Source: Bacteroides sp. (lineage in GTDB: Bacteria > Bacteroidota > Bacteroidia > Bacteroidales > Bacteroidaceae). Taken from it: a stretch of DNA of 33,911 nucleotides. The stretch covers positions 1-33,911 of the forward strand of contig JAGATY010000042.1 in assembly GCA_017621035.1 (NCBI GenBank), in the 5' to 3' direction. This document shows, piece after piece, positions 21,931-30,088 of this stretch (position 1 is the first letter of the stretch; each line of letters opens with the position of its first letter). The translations under genes and the position numbers were made by a program. The notes beneath the pieces were generated by a model. That model worked only from the letters and a program-made list of their open reading frames with translations. It did not search any database and was not told where the DNA came from.

Positions 21931-24156
21931 TTAATTTCTGGAAACCTGCTTGACCCCTTTTACAGTTCTGAGCTTCTTTATTAAGGCTTCCAAACGTCCG
22001 GTATCGCCAATCATAATGGTGAGTGTGCCGGAGAAGAGCCCGTCGTGTGAGTCGATGCCTATACTTCGTAAGGTAATTCCCATCTCTTTGGATATAATAG
22101 AGGTGATGTTTGTTACGATGCCGATGTCATCATGTCCCACTACTCGCAGGGTGATGGGATATTGAGTACCTTGTGATTTACCTGCCCAACGTGCCTTTAC
22201 AATGCGATATCCGAAGCGAGAACGTAGGTCGCTGGCATTGGGACAATCGCATCTGTGAATCTTGATACCGCCGGTAACGCTGACAAAACCAAATACATCG
22301 TCTCCGTAAATGGGGTTGCAGCAGCGTGCCAGTGTGAAATCAATACCTTTCAGGTTCTGGTCAATGACCAATACATCTTCTTTGGTGGAGACAGCTTCTG
22401 CTTGAGAGGGTTGCAGGCTGTATGCTTCGGCACTGCGGTAAACTATGCCATCATGCAGGTCGTTCTCTTGTTTTTGTTGCTCCAGATATCTGTCCAGGAT
22501 GTTGTTTACATCTAACGTTCCGTCGGCAATGGCTTGATAGAAGTCTGTTACAACCTTATAGCCCATGCGCTTGATAAGCCGCATCATGATGCCGTCGTCG
22601 TAATCAAGCTTACGGTTTTTGAACTTTCTTTCCAGGGTTTCTTTCGCAAAAGCATGTTGTTTGGCTGCTATCTCCTTCAGGGCTTGTCGTATCTTGGTGC
22701 GTGCCTTCGACGTAGTAACAATGTTCAACCAATCTTGCTTGGGCGTTTGAGTATTGGAGGTCATGATTTCAACCTGGTCACCGCTTTGCAGGATTTGTTT
22801 GAGTTGCACGTTCTTTCCGTTCACTTTTGCTCCGATGCATTTGCAACCTAGCTTGCTATGGATATGGAAGGCGAAGTCGAGAACTGTGGAACCTTTGGGC
22901 AATTTGAACAAGTCTCCCTTGGGCGTGAATACAAACACTTCGTCCTCATATAAGTCCATTTTGAACTGATCCATAGCTTCGAGACCGTTGCTGTCTGAGT
23001 TTTCTAATGCTTCGCGAACGCTTGTCAACCACTCGTCCAATCCGCTTTCGCCTTTCACACCTTTATATCGCCAGTGGGCGGCAAGGCCTCGTTCGGCAAT
23101 CTCGTCCATACGTTCGGTGCGGATTTGTATTTCTACCCACTTACCTTCAGGTCCCATAACGGTGGTGTGCAACGATTCGTAACCGTTGCTTTTCGGTACG
23201 GAGAGCCAGTCGCGTAAACGTTTTGGGTTAGGCTGATACATATCTGTGACGATGGAATAGGCTTGCCAACACTCCTGTTTCTCCTTTTCCAGTTCCGACT
23301 CCAATATAATGCGGATGGCAAAAAGGTCGTACACTCCCTCAAACGGACAGCGTTGTTTCTTCATCTTCTGATAGATGGAGTGGATAGATTTTGTGCGACC
23401 TTTGATGTGAAACTTCAATCCGGCTGCCTCCAATTTCTGTTTCACAGGTGCAATAAAGGAGGCAATATAACGGTCGCGCGATGCTTTGGTTTCGTTCAGT
23501 TTATCTTTGATGTGATAGTAAACGTCATGTTCGGTGTACTTTAACGACAAGTCTTCCAGTTCTGATTTCAGTGTATAAAGGCCCAGCTTGTGGGCGAGGG
23601 GAGCATATAAATAGGCAGCTTCGTTGGCAGCTTGTCGGCGAGCTTCGTCATTCTTGGCATCTTTAATCTGCCGCATGATATTGACGCGGTCGGCAATCAT
23701 AATAAGTATGACGCGCATGTCCTCGGCGAAAGTCAGTAAAAGATTGCGGAAGTTCTCCGATTCGATGGTCGGACTCTTGGCATACAACTCTTGTACACGA
23801 ATCAAGCCTCGGATAATGCCGGCTACATCTTCTCCGAATACTTTCTCTACTTCTTCTGCTGTACAGATGCCGCAACGTACGGGGTCGTGCATCATCAGTC
23901 CCAACAGAGAGGCACGCTTCATGCCGATTTCTTCTGCCACGATAACGGCAGTCTGAATATCAGTTATAACAGGGTTCAGGCCGAAAATATCACGTTGTGC
24001 CTTGTTACTCTGTATGTAGTTAGTTATGTAACCTTTTAGTTTCTTGCAGTCTCCGGTATGAAGAGTCTCTCCGGAAAGTTGTAACAGTTTACGGTAAAGA
24101 GTATGTAACAAAGCTCTTTCCGATGCGGTGAAAAATACCTCTGTGTCCATGTTCAT
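21931..24156 (-). CDS. relA: Long RelA/SpoT homologue with degenerate hydrolase domain
   Basis: This 741-residue protein has the full RSH layout: HD domain (about 45-190), (p)ppGpp synthetase (about 240-370), TGS (about 400-465) and C-terminal ACT (about 660-741). The synthetase looks intact, with GRTKSIHSIYQKM (253-265), YDLFAIR with Asp277, RLRDWLSVPKSNGYESLHT (313-331) and VEIQIRT with Glu342. RLRD resembles the basic RxKD form. The hydrolase site looks broken. The first metal His is Thr65 in PVITDIQTA, HD is kept (His90-Asp91), but the catalytic ED pair of HDVVEDT is Arg94-Cys95. It is therefore predicted to make but not degrade (p)ppGpp. ATG at 24150 is an alternative start. It is probably cotranscribed with dgkA. 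Confidence 0.93.
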   Translation of the reverse strand: MNMDTEVFFTASERALLHTLYRKLLQLSGETLHTGDCKKLKGYITNYIQSNKAQRDIFGLNPVITDIQTAVIVAEEIGMKRASLLGLMMHDPVRCGICTAEEVEKVFGEDVAGIIRGLIRVQELYAKSPTIESENFRNLLLTFAEDMRVILIMIADRVNIMRQIKDAKNDEARRQAANEAAYLYAPLAHKLGLYTLKSELEDLSLKYTEHDVYYHIKDKLNETKASRDRYIASFIAPVKQKLEAAGLKFHIKGRTKSIHSIYQKMKKQRCPFEGVYDLFAIRIILESELEKEKQECWQAYSIVTDMYQPNPKRLRDWLSVPKSNGYESLHTTVMGPEGKWVEIQIRTERMDEIAERGLAAHWRYKGVKGESGLDEWLTSVREALENSDSNGLEAMDQFKMDLYEDEVFVFTPKGDLFKLPKGSTVLDFAFHIHSKLGCKCIGAKVNGKNVQLKQILQSGDQVEIMTSNTQTPKQDWLNIVTTSKARTKIRQALKEIAAKQHAFAKETLERKFKNRKLDYDDGIMMRLIKRMGYKVVTDFYQAIADGTLDVNNILDRYLEQQKQENDLHDGIVYRSAEAYSLQPSQAEAVSTKEDVLVIDQNLKGIDFTLARCCNPIYGDDVFGFVSVTGGIKIHRCDCPNASDLRSRFGYRIVKARWAGKSQGTQYPITLRVVGHDDIGIVTNITSIISKEMGITLRSIGIDSHDGLFSGTLTIMIGDTGRLEALIKKLRTVKGVKQVSRN

Positions 24157-24171
24157 CTATATTTTATGCCT

Positions 24172-24179
24172 CAAAGGTA
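24172..24179 (-). promoter_or_regulatory. -7 box of the relA-like gene
   Basis: TACCTTTG on the minus strand fits TAnnTTTG. It is so near the start codons (24156, 24150) that the leader is only about 9-15 nt, which favours the second ATG at 24150 if this box is used. Confidence 0.6.
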
Positions 24180-24221
24180 AGTTTTTTCTTCTTTTTCTAG
24201 GTGCGGCGTACTCTTTTTTTG

Positions 24222-24229
24222 TATTTTTG
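24222..24229 (+). promoter_or_regulatory. -7 box of the DUF4301 gene
   Basis: TATTTTTG fits TAnnTTTG and predicts a leader of about 20 nt before the ATG at 24256. It is divergent from the relA-like promoter 43 bp away. Confidence 0.5.
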
Positions 24230-24255
24230 GGCAAGAATTTATAAAACATAATATT

Positions 24256-25776
24256 ATGATAACACCTCAAGACAAAGAGTTGCTCGCCAAGAAGGGCATC
24301 TCAGAAGAACAAATCGCCGACCAATTGGCAAGTTTTGAAAAAGGTTTCCCGTTCCTGAAGCTCTCCGCAGCCGCATCCGTTGGTAATGGAATCCTGGCTC
24401 CCGACGCTGAAGCACAGAAGAAGTATCTGGATGCATGGGAGGCTTACACACAGACAGATAAGACTGTTGTTAAGTTTGTGCCCGCTTCCGGAGCAGCAAG
24501 CCGCATGTTTAAGAATCTTTTTGAGTTTTTGGGCGCCGACTACGATGTTCCGCAAACCGCTTTTGAAAAGACTTTCTTTGAGAAGATTGAGAAGTTTGCA
24601 TTCTATGCCGACTTGAACGAGGCTTGCCGGAAGAACAACGACGGTAAGGATATTCCTGCCCTGATTGCTGCGGGCAATTTCAAAGCAGTGGTTGCCGCCT
24701 TGCTGGAAGCTGCCGGATTGAATTATGGCGCACTGCCGAAAGGATTACTGAAGTTCCATAAATATGAAGACGGAAGTCGCACCCCGCTGGAAGAGCATCT
24801 TGTTGAAGGAGCTTTGTATGCTTCCAATAAGAATGGCAAGGTGAATGTGCACTTCACTGTTTCTCCCGAACATCGTGCCTTGTTCCAAGCATTGGTCGAG
24901 GCTAAAGCATCTGCTTATGCCAAGAGATACGGAGTGGAATATAACATCTCCTTCTCCGAGCAGAAACCCAGCACAGACACCGTTGCGGCCGATATGGAGA
25001 ACAAGCCTTTCCGCGACAATGGTAAGTTGCTGTTCCGTCCCGGCGGACACGGTGCGCTGATTGAAAACCTCAACGACCTGGATGCTGACATCATTTTCAT
25101 CAAAAACATCGACAACGTGGTGCCCGACAAACTGAAGGGAGACACCGTTCTCTATAAGAAACTAATCGCCGGCGTGTTGGTGGCTCTGCAACAAAAGGCT
25201 TACGCATACCTGAACCTGCTGGACAGCGGTAAGTACACGCACGACCAGCTCATGGAGATTCTTCAGTTCTTGCAGAAGAACCTCTATTGCAAGAACCCCG
25301 ACGTGAAGGATTTGGAAGACGCCGAACTCGTCATCTACATGAAGAAGAAGCTGAACCGACCCATGCGCGTCTGCGGTATGGTGAAGAATGTTGGCGAACC
25401 CGGCGGCGGCCCGTTCCTGGCATACAATAGCGACGGAACCATCTCTCTACAGATATTGGAAAGCTCGCAGATTGACATGAACGACCCCGAGAAGAAGGAG
25501 ATGTTTGAAAAAGGCACGCACTTCAACCCCGTTGACTTGGTTTGTGCCGTGAAAGACTACAAAGGCAATAAGTTCGACCTCGTGAAGTACGTCGACAAGG
25601 CCACAGGATTCATCTCCTACAAATCGAAGAACGGAAAGGACTTGAAAGCCCTCGAACTGCCCGGCCTTTGGAACGGAGCGATGAGCGACTGGAGCACCGT
25701 CTTCGTGGAAGTGCCCCTCACTACTTTCAACCCTGTAAAGACGGTGAACGACCTATTGAGAGAACAACACCAGTAA
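24256..25776 (+). CDS. DUF4301 family protein, nucleotidyltransferase-like
   Basis: The 506-residue product belongs by eye to DUF4301, a Bacteroidota family of unassigned function. It is soluble, with no signal peptide. KFVPASGAASRMFKNL (73-88) resembles the N-terminal nucleotide-binding loop of sugar-phosphate nucleotidyltransferases. RPGGHGALIENLNDLDADII, followed by IKNIDNVV at about 282-289, recalls the GHG and NxDN regions of UDP-sugar pyrophosphorylases. A nucleotidyltransferase activity is therefore a fair inference, but the substrate is unknown. CGMVKNVGEPGGGPF (about 374-388) is another likely active-site loop. It has its own promoter and precedes purT by 94 bp. Codons are GC-rich relative to the intergenic DNA, as in well-expressed genes. 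Confidence 0.85.
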   Translation: MITPQDKELLAKKGISEEQIADQLASFEKGFPFLKLSAAASVGNGILAPDAEAQKKYLDAWEAYTQTDKTVVKFVPASGAASRMFKNLFEFLGADYDVPQTAFEKTFFEKIEKFAFYADLNEACRKNNDGKDIPALIAAGNFKAVVAALLEAAGLNYGALPKGLLKFHKYEDGSRTPLEEHLVEGALYASNKNGKVNVHFTVSPEHRALFQALVEAKASAYAKRYGVEYNISFSEQKPSTDTVAADMENKPFRDNGKLLFRPGGHGALIENLNDLDADIIFIKNIDNVVPDKLKGDTVLYKKLIAGVLVALQQKAYAYLNLLDSGKYTHDQLMEILQFLQKNLYCKNPDVKDLEDAELVIYMKKKLNRPMRVCGMVKNVGEPGGGPFLAYNSDGTISLQILESSQIDMNDPEKKEMFEKGTHFNPVDLVCAVKDYKGNKFDLVKYVDKATGFISYKSKNGKDLKALELPGLWNGAMSDWSTVFVEVPLTTFNPVKTVNDLLREQHQ

Positions 25777-25870
25777 GAAGAGTGGTGAGTTGAAAGATGG
25801 AAGTTGAAAGTTTTTTGAATCAGAAATCAGCAATCAAAAAATCAGAATTCATAAATCAAAAATCAATTCG
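25777..25870 (+). repeat. AT-rich spacer with repeated AATCA and GTTGAAAG units
   Basis: The gap before purT contains GTTGAAAG twice (25792-25811) and then six ATCA(A/G) units between 25818 and 25867, ending 4 bp before the purT ATG. It resembles the AT-rich arms in the nqr operon but has no clear inverted partner. No -7 box was identified. Confidence 0.45.
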
Positions 25871-27037
25871 ATGAAGAAAATTCTATTATTAGGTTCCGGT
25901 GAATTAGGTAAAGAGTTTGTAATTGCCGCACAGCGCAAAGGGCAGTACGTTATTGCCTGCGACTCTTACGTCGGTGCGCCGGCCATGCAAGTGGCCGACG
26001 AGTGTGAGGTTTTCAGTATGCTGGACGGTGATGCCCTTGAGGCTGTGGTGCGCAAACACCAGCCCGACATCATTGTTCCCGAAATCGAAGCCATCCGCAC
26101 CGAGCGGCTTTACGACTTCGAGAAGGAAGGCATCCAAGTAGTGCCCAGCGCACGTGCCGTCAACTTCACGATGAACCGCAAGGCCATCCGCGACCTGGCA
26201 GCCAAAGAACTTGGGCTGAAGACCGCCAAATACTTCTACGCTAAGACCTTCGAAGAGCTGAAAGAAGCCTCCGAGAAGATTGGATTCCCTTGTGTGGTTA
26301 AACCTCTCATGTCCTCCTCCGGAAAGGGACAATCATTGGTAAAAAATGCCGACGAGCTGCAGCACGCTTGGGAATACGGATGCAGTGGAAGTCGTGGCGA
26401 CATTAAAGAACTCATTATCGAGGAATTTATCAACTTCGACAGCGAGATTACCCTCCTTACCGTCACGCAGAAGAATGGGCCGACGCTCTTCTGTCCGCCC
26501 ATCGGTCACGTGCAGAAGGGTGGTGACTACCGCGAAAGTTTTCAACCCGCCCACATCGACCCCGCCCATCTGAAAGAGGCACAAGAGATGGCCGACAAAG
26601 TGACGCGCGCCCTCACCGGATATGGTATCTGGGGCGTGGAGTTCTTCCTGAGCCACGAGAATGGGGTCTATTTTTCAGAACTCTCACCTCGTCCGCACGA
26701 CACTGGTATGGTGACTCTTGCCGGCACTCAGAACCTGAACGAGTTTGAGCTTCATTGCCGTGCCGTGCTTGGATTGCCCATCCCCGGCATCAAGCAAGAA
26801 CGCATGGGAGCCAGTGCCGTTATCCTTTCGCCCATCGCCAGCCAAGAGCGTCCCAACTACCGGGGCCTGGAGGAGGTGACGAAGGAGGAGGATACCTACC
26901 TGCGCATTTTCGGAAAGCCTACCACCCGACTGAATCGCCGCATGGGCGTGGTGGTGTGCTATGCGCCGAACGGAAGCGACCTCGATGCCTTGCGTACCAA
27001 GTGTAAGGACATCGCCTCTCGCGTTGAAGTCTACTGA
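25871..27037 (+). CDS. purT: Formate-dependent phosphoribosylglycinamide formyltransferase 2 (PurT)
   Basis: PurT makes formyl-GAR from GAR, formate and ATP, the folate-independent version of step three of purine synthesis. The 388-residue product has the ATP-grasp build and nearly the length of the E. coli enzyme. The N-terminal GAR-binding loop is GSGELGKE (8-15), the EIEAI region is at 71-75, the ATP-binding loop is SSSGKGQS (148-155), and the metal-binding end of the ATP-grasp domain is [27 protein letters not shown], given here as positions about 256-282. It ends at a strong terminator (27061-27103). The gene could share a transcript with the DUF4301 gene 94 bp upstream. Confidence 0.96.
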   Translation: MKKILLLGSGELGKEFVIAAQRKGQYVIACDSYVGAPAMQVADECEVFSMLDGDALEAVVRKHQPDIIVPEIEAIRTERLYDFEKEGIQVVPSARAVNFTMNRKAIRDLAAKELGLKTAKYFYAKTFEELKEASEKIGFPCVVKPLMSSSGKGQSLVKNADELQHAWEYGCSGSRGDIKELIIEEFINFDSEITLLTVTQKNGPTLFCPPIGHVQKGGDYRESFQPAHIDPAHLKEAQEMADKVTRALTGYGIWGVEFFLSHENGVYFSELSPRPHDTGMVTLAGTQNLNEFELHCRAVLGLPIPGIKQERMGASAVILSPIASQERPNYRGLEEVTKEEDTYLRIFGKPTTRLNRRMGVVVCYAPNGSDLDALRTKCKDIASRVEVY

Positions 27038-27060
27038 TGCCCTGTTGAACAACAATAAAG

Positions 27061-27103
27061 AGATTGGTAACTCCCGTCAGTGTGGAGTTGCCAATCTTTT
27101 TTT
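27061..27103 (+). terminator. Rho-independent terminator of purT
   Basis: Arms 27061-27074 and 27084-27097 pair over 14 positions (one G-U), with a 9-nt loop, followed by a run of seven T residues (27097-27103). Confidence 0.92.
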
Positions 27104-27170
27104 AGACGTGGCTTTTCTGTCTTAGTCTGTTTTGATTTTTGTTTAACAAAAAGAAGAGTAAAATCTGGTG

Positions 27171-27262
27171 TTTCTTCCACACAAGTCCCGCGTTTCTTCC
27201 ACACAAGTGCGGCATTTGTTCCACACTTGTGTCCACCACGCTCCACACTTGTGTGGAAGAAA
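27171..27262. repeat. Cluster of TTTCTTCCACACAAGT repeats in both orientations
   Basis: TTTCTTCCACACAAGT occurs at 27171-27186 and again, with an extra G, at 27193-27209. A variant TTTGTTCCACACTTGTG lies at 27215-27231. The perfect reverse complement of the second copy, CACTTGTGTGGAAGAAA, is at 27246-27262. TCCACACTTGTGT is also a direct repeat (27220-27232 and 27242-27254), and CCACACTTGTGTGG (27243-27256) is itself a palindrome. The cluster lies between the purT terminator and the nqrA promoter. Confidence 0.8.
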
Positions 27263-27338
27263 GGAGATAATCGCCATGCTATGCAATCAATACCAGAATT
27301 TGAGTAACTTTTATCATTCATCTTTTCACGGAAGTGTC

Positions 27339-27362
27339 AATTACGGAAATTTATCCGTAATT
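27339..27362. promoter_or_regulatory. Palindrome upstream of nqrA, candidate operator
   Basis: AATTACGGA (27339-27347) and TCCGTAATT (27354-27362) are perfect 9-bp arms around a 6-nt spacer. They end 37 bp before the nqrA -7 box, at about -45 to -68 from the predicted start. That is suitable for an activator, or for an upstream repressor site. Confidence 0.5.
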
Positions 27363-27399
27363 CTTCCCTCTTTCCTTTCTGTATCACAATCTTATTTCG

Positions 27400-27407
27400 T
27401 AATTTTG
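27400..27407 (+). promoter_or_regulatory. -7 box of the nqr operon
   Basis: TAATTTTG fits TAnnTTTG and implies a leader of about 30 nt before the nqrA ATG at 27446. Confidence 0.6.
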
Positions 27408-27445
27408 CCCGCAAATTATCGAAACCATTATTTAATAATAAAAGC

Positions 27446-28795
27446 ATGGCAAATGTAATTAAGTTACGCAAAGGCCTTGACATCAACCTGAAAGGCAAAG
27501 CCGCACAGGAATTCATGACGGTAAAGACACCGGGCAGCTACGCGCTGGTTCCGGACGACTTCACCGGCGTGAAACCCAAAGTGGTGGTGAAAGAACAGGA
27601 GCATGTGAAGGCGGGAGAACCCTTGTTTGTAGACAAGAATCATCCTGAAGTGAAGTTTGTTTCGCCCGTCAGTGGCGTAGTGACAAGCGTAGAGCGTGGT
27701 GAACGCCGCAAGGTGCTGAACATTGTGGTGGAGGCTGATGCCGAACAGCAGTATGCTGACTTCGGACAAAAGAATCCGCAACAGATGACCGGCGAGCAGG
27801 TGAAAGCAGCGCTGCTGGAAAGCGGACTGTTCGCCTTCGTGCGCCAACGCCCCTACGATGTAATTGCAGACCCGACAGTGGCTCCGAAGGCCATCTTCGT
27901 TTCTGCCTTCGACAGCGCCCCGCTGGCCGCCGACTTCGAGCTGGCCCTGAAGGGTGAGGAGAAAAACTTCCAGACAGGCCTCGACGCACTGGCAAAGGTG
28001 GCCAAGACCTATCTGAACATAAGTGTGAAACAGCAATCGGCCGCTCTGACAACCGCCAAGAATGTGACCGTAACCGCGTTCGACGGCCCCCATCCGGCAG
28101 GCAACGTCGGCGTGCAAATCAATCACATCGCCCCCATCTCAAAGGGTGAAACCGTGTGGACCCTCGGCGCAGAAGCCGTCCTCTTCATCGGACGACTGCT
28201 GAACACCGGTCGCGTAGACCTGACTCGCACCGTGGCCGTAACCGGCAGCGAAGTGAAGAAACCGGCCTACTGCAAACTGAAAGTGGGTGCTCAACTGACA
28301 GAACTCTTCAAAGGCAACGTAACCGCCGACAAGAATCTGCGCTACATTAGCGGCAATCCGCTCACCGGTAAAAAGGTGGCTGCCGACGGATATCTGGGCG
28401 CATTCCACAACCAGGTAACAGTAATCCCCGAAGGCGACGACGTACACGAGATGTTGGGATGGATTATGCCGCGCTGCAACCAGTACAGCACCAGTCGTAG
28501 CTACTTCAGCTGGCTGTGTGGCAAGAAAGAGTACGCATTTGATGCCCGCATCAAGGGCGGCGAGCGCCATATGATAATGTCCGGCGAATACGACAGCGTC
28601 TTCCCCATGGACATCTTCCCCGAACAACTGGTGAAGGCCATCATAGCCGGCGACATCGACCGCATGGAAGCTCTGGGCATCTACGAAGTGGCTCCGGAAG
28701 ACTTCGCACTGTGTGAATTCGTTTGCTCATCAAAAGTTGAAGTACAACGCATCGTGCGCGCCGGCCTCGACATGCTCCGTGCAGAAATGGCGTAA
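27446..28795 (+). CDS. nqrA: Na+-translocating NADH:quinone reductase subunit A
   Basis: NqrA is the soluble, cytoplasm-facing subunit of the Na+-NQR complex, which couples electron flow from NADH to quinone with Na+ export. The 449-residue product has the expected length and opening (MANVIKLRKGLDINLKGKA). It lacks membrane helices and carries no redox centre of its own in the family; it takes part in quinone binding. Stretches typical of the family include SPVSGVVTSVERGERR, resembling a biotinyl/lipoyl-like fold (about 73-88), and HPAGNVGVQINHIAPI (about 215-230). It is the first gene of nqrABCDEF. The gap to nqrB is 108 bp, mostly taken up by an inverted-repeat element, unlike the tight spacing of most other pairs in the operon. 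Confidence 0.96.
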   Translation: MANVIKLRKGLDINLKGKAAQEFMTVKTPGSYALVPDDFTGVKPKVVVKEQEHVKAGEPLFVDKNHPEVKFVSPVSGVVTSVERGERRKVLNIVVEADAEQQYADFGQKNPQQMTGEQVKAALLESGLFAFVRQRPYDVIADPTVAPKAIFVSAFDSAPLAADFELALKGEEKNFQTGLDALAKVAKTYLNISVKQQSAALTTAKNVTVTAFDGPHPAGNVGVQINHIAPISKGETVWTLGAEAVLFIGRLLNTGRVDLTRTVAVTGSEVKKPAYCKLKVGAQLTELFKGNVTADKNLRYISGNPLTGKKVAADGYLGAFHNQVTVIPEGDDVHEMLGWIMPRCNQYSTSRSYFSWLCGKKEYAFDARIKGGERHMIMSGEYDSVFPMDIFPEQLVKAIIAGDIDRMEALGIYEVAPEDFALCEFVCSSKVEVQRIVRAGLDMLRAEMA

Positions 28796-28799
28796 TCTA

Positions 28800-28897
28800 A
28801 ATTATGAATTAGGAATTATGAATGATGAATGGCTCAACAGAAACGGTTCAGAACTCATGAGGAATAATTCAAAATTCAAAATTTAAAATTCAAAATT
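28800..28897. repeat. AT-rich inverted-repeat element without a gene, between nqrA and nqrB
   Basis: Left arm 28800-28830 and right arm 28867-28897 pair at 25 of 31 positions (one G-T), around a 36-bp centre (28831-28866) that is less AT-rich and has no ORF. The left end begins AATTATGAATT and the right end, reverse-complemented, begins AATTTTGAATT. These are exactly the termini of the four-helix-bundle cassette at 31471-31895, and the A-A mismatches at arm positions 5 and 19 are shared. No clear target duplication was found. It looks like an ORF-less relative of that cassette. Confidence 0.7.
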
Positions 28898-28903
28898 AAA
28901 TAA

Positions 28904-30073
28904 ATGAAAGCGTTAAGAAATTATCTCGACAAGATAAAGCCGAACTTTGAAGAGGGCGGCAAACTCCACGCATTTCGCTCAGTGTTCGACGGCTTCGAAA
29001 CATTCTTGTTCGTGCCCAACGAAACCGCGAAATCGGGAACGCACATTCACGACGCCATTGACAGCAAACGCATCATGTCGATGGTGGTCATTGCGTTAGT
29101 GCCGGCACTGTTGTTCGGTATGTATAACGTAGGCTATCAGCACTTCATCGCCACCGGCGCAGAAGGCAGCTTCTGGGAAATGTTCGCCTACGGCTTCTTG
29201 GCAGTGTTGCCTAAAATCATTGTATCTTATGTAGTAGGTCTCGGTATCGAGTTCGTTGTGGCTCAATGGAAGAAGGAAGAGATTCAGGAAGGTTTCCTCG
29301 TATCAGGTATGCTGATTCCGATGATTGTTCCGGTAGATTGTCCGTTGTGGATTCTGGCTGTTGCTACTGCCTTCTCTGTAATCTTTGCAAAGGAAGTGTT
29401 CGGTGGTACAGGTATGAATGTATTCAACGTGGCTCTGATTACCCGTGCATTCCTGTTCTTTGCCTATCCGACGAAAATGTCCGGTGATGCCGTTTGGGTA
29501 TCGGGCGACTCCATCCTGGGACTGGGTCAGCAGGTTGACGGCTTGACAGTAGCTACTCCGTTGGGCGAAGCTGCTACATCGGGCGCTGTTCCCCAGTTCT
29601 CTATGGATATGGTGTACGGTTTGATTCCCGGATCCATCGGTGAAACAAGTGTTATTGCCATTGCTCTGGGCGCCATCCTGCTGTTGTGGACAGGTATTGC
29701 AAGCTGGAAGACCATGCTCTCAGTATTTGTGGGCGGTGCAGTGATGGGTTGGATATTCAACACCATCGGTCCCGACACTCCGATGGCACAGATGCCTTGG
29801 TGGCAACACCTGATGCTGGGCGGTTTCTGCTTCGGTGCCGTGTTTATGGCTACCGACCCTGTGACATCTGCTCGTACCGAAACAGGTAAGTACATCTTCG
29901 GCTTCCTCATCGGTGCCATGGCCATCATCATCCGCGTGCTGAACCCCGGTTATCCCGAAGGTATGATGCTTGCCATCTTGCTGATGAACATCTTTGCTCC
30001 GCTGATTGACTACTGTGTGGTACAGAACAACATCAGCCGTCGTGCGAAACGTGCAATCAAGTCTAACAATTAA
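28904..30073 (+). CDS. nqrB: Na+-translocating NADH:quinone reductase subunit B
   Basis: NqrB is the large integral membrane subunit of Na+-NQR. It binds riboflavin and a covalently attached FMN and contains part of the Na+ path. The 389-residue product has about ten membrane helices after a soluble N-terminal stretch (KALRNYLDKIKPNFE). The covalent FMN site in relatives is a Thr in an SGAT-like motif. Here the matching region reads DGLTVATPLGEA (212-223), making Thr218 the likely attachment residue although the preceding residues differ from SGA. The start at 28904 is 6 bp after the inverted-repeat element at 28800-28897. nqrC follows after 15 bp. Confidence 0.96.
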   Translation: MKALRNYLDKIKPNFEEGGKLHAFRSVFDGFETFLFVPNETAKSGTHIHDAIDSKRIMSMVVIALVPALLFGMYNVGYQHFIATGAEGSFWEMFAYGFLAVLPKIIVSYVVGLGIEFVVAQWKKEEIQEGFLVSGMLIPMIVPVDCPLWILAVATAFSVIFAKEVFGGTGMNVFNVALITRAFLFFAYPTKMSGDAVWVSGDSILGLGQQVDGLTVATPLGEAATSGAVPQFSMDMVYGLIPGSIGETSVIAIALGAILLLWTGIASWKTMLSVFVGGAVMGWIFNTIGPDTPMAQMPWWQHLMLGGFCFGAVFMATDPVTSARTETGKYIFGFLIGAMAIIIRVLNPGYPEGMMLAILLMNIFAPLIDYCVVQNNISRRAKRAIKSNN

Positions 30074-30088
30074 AATACCGAATAGAAT

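Noticed and set aside
27171-27262. Repeat cluster considered as a CRISPR array
   Set aside because: Repeat orientation and spacing are irregular, spacers are only a few bases long, and no cas genes are present.
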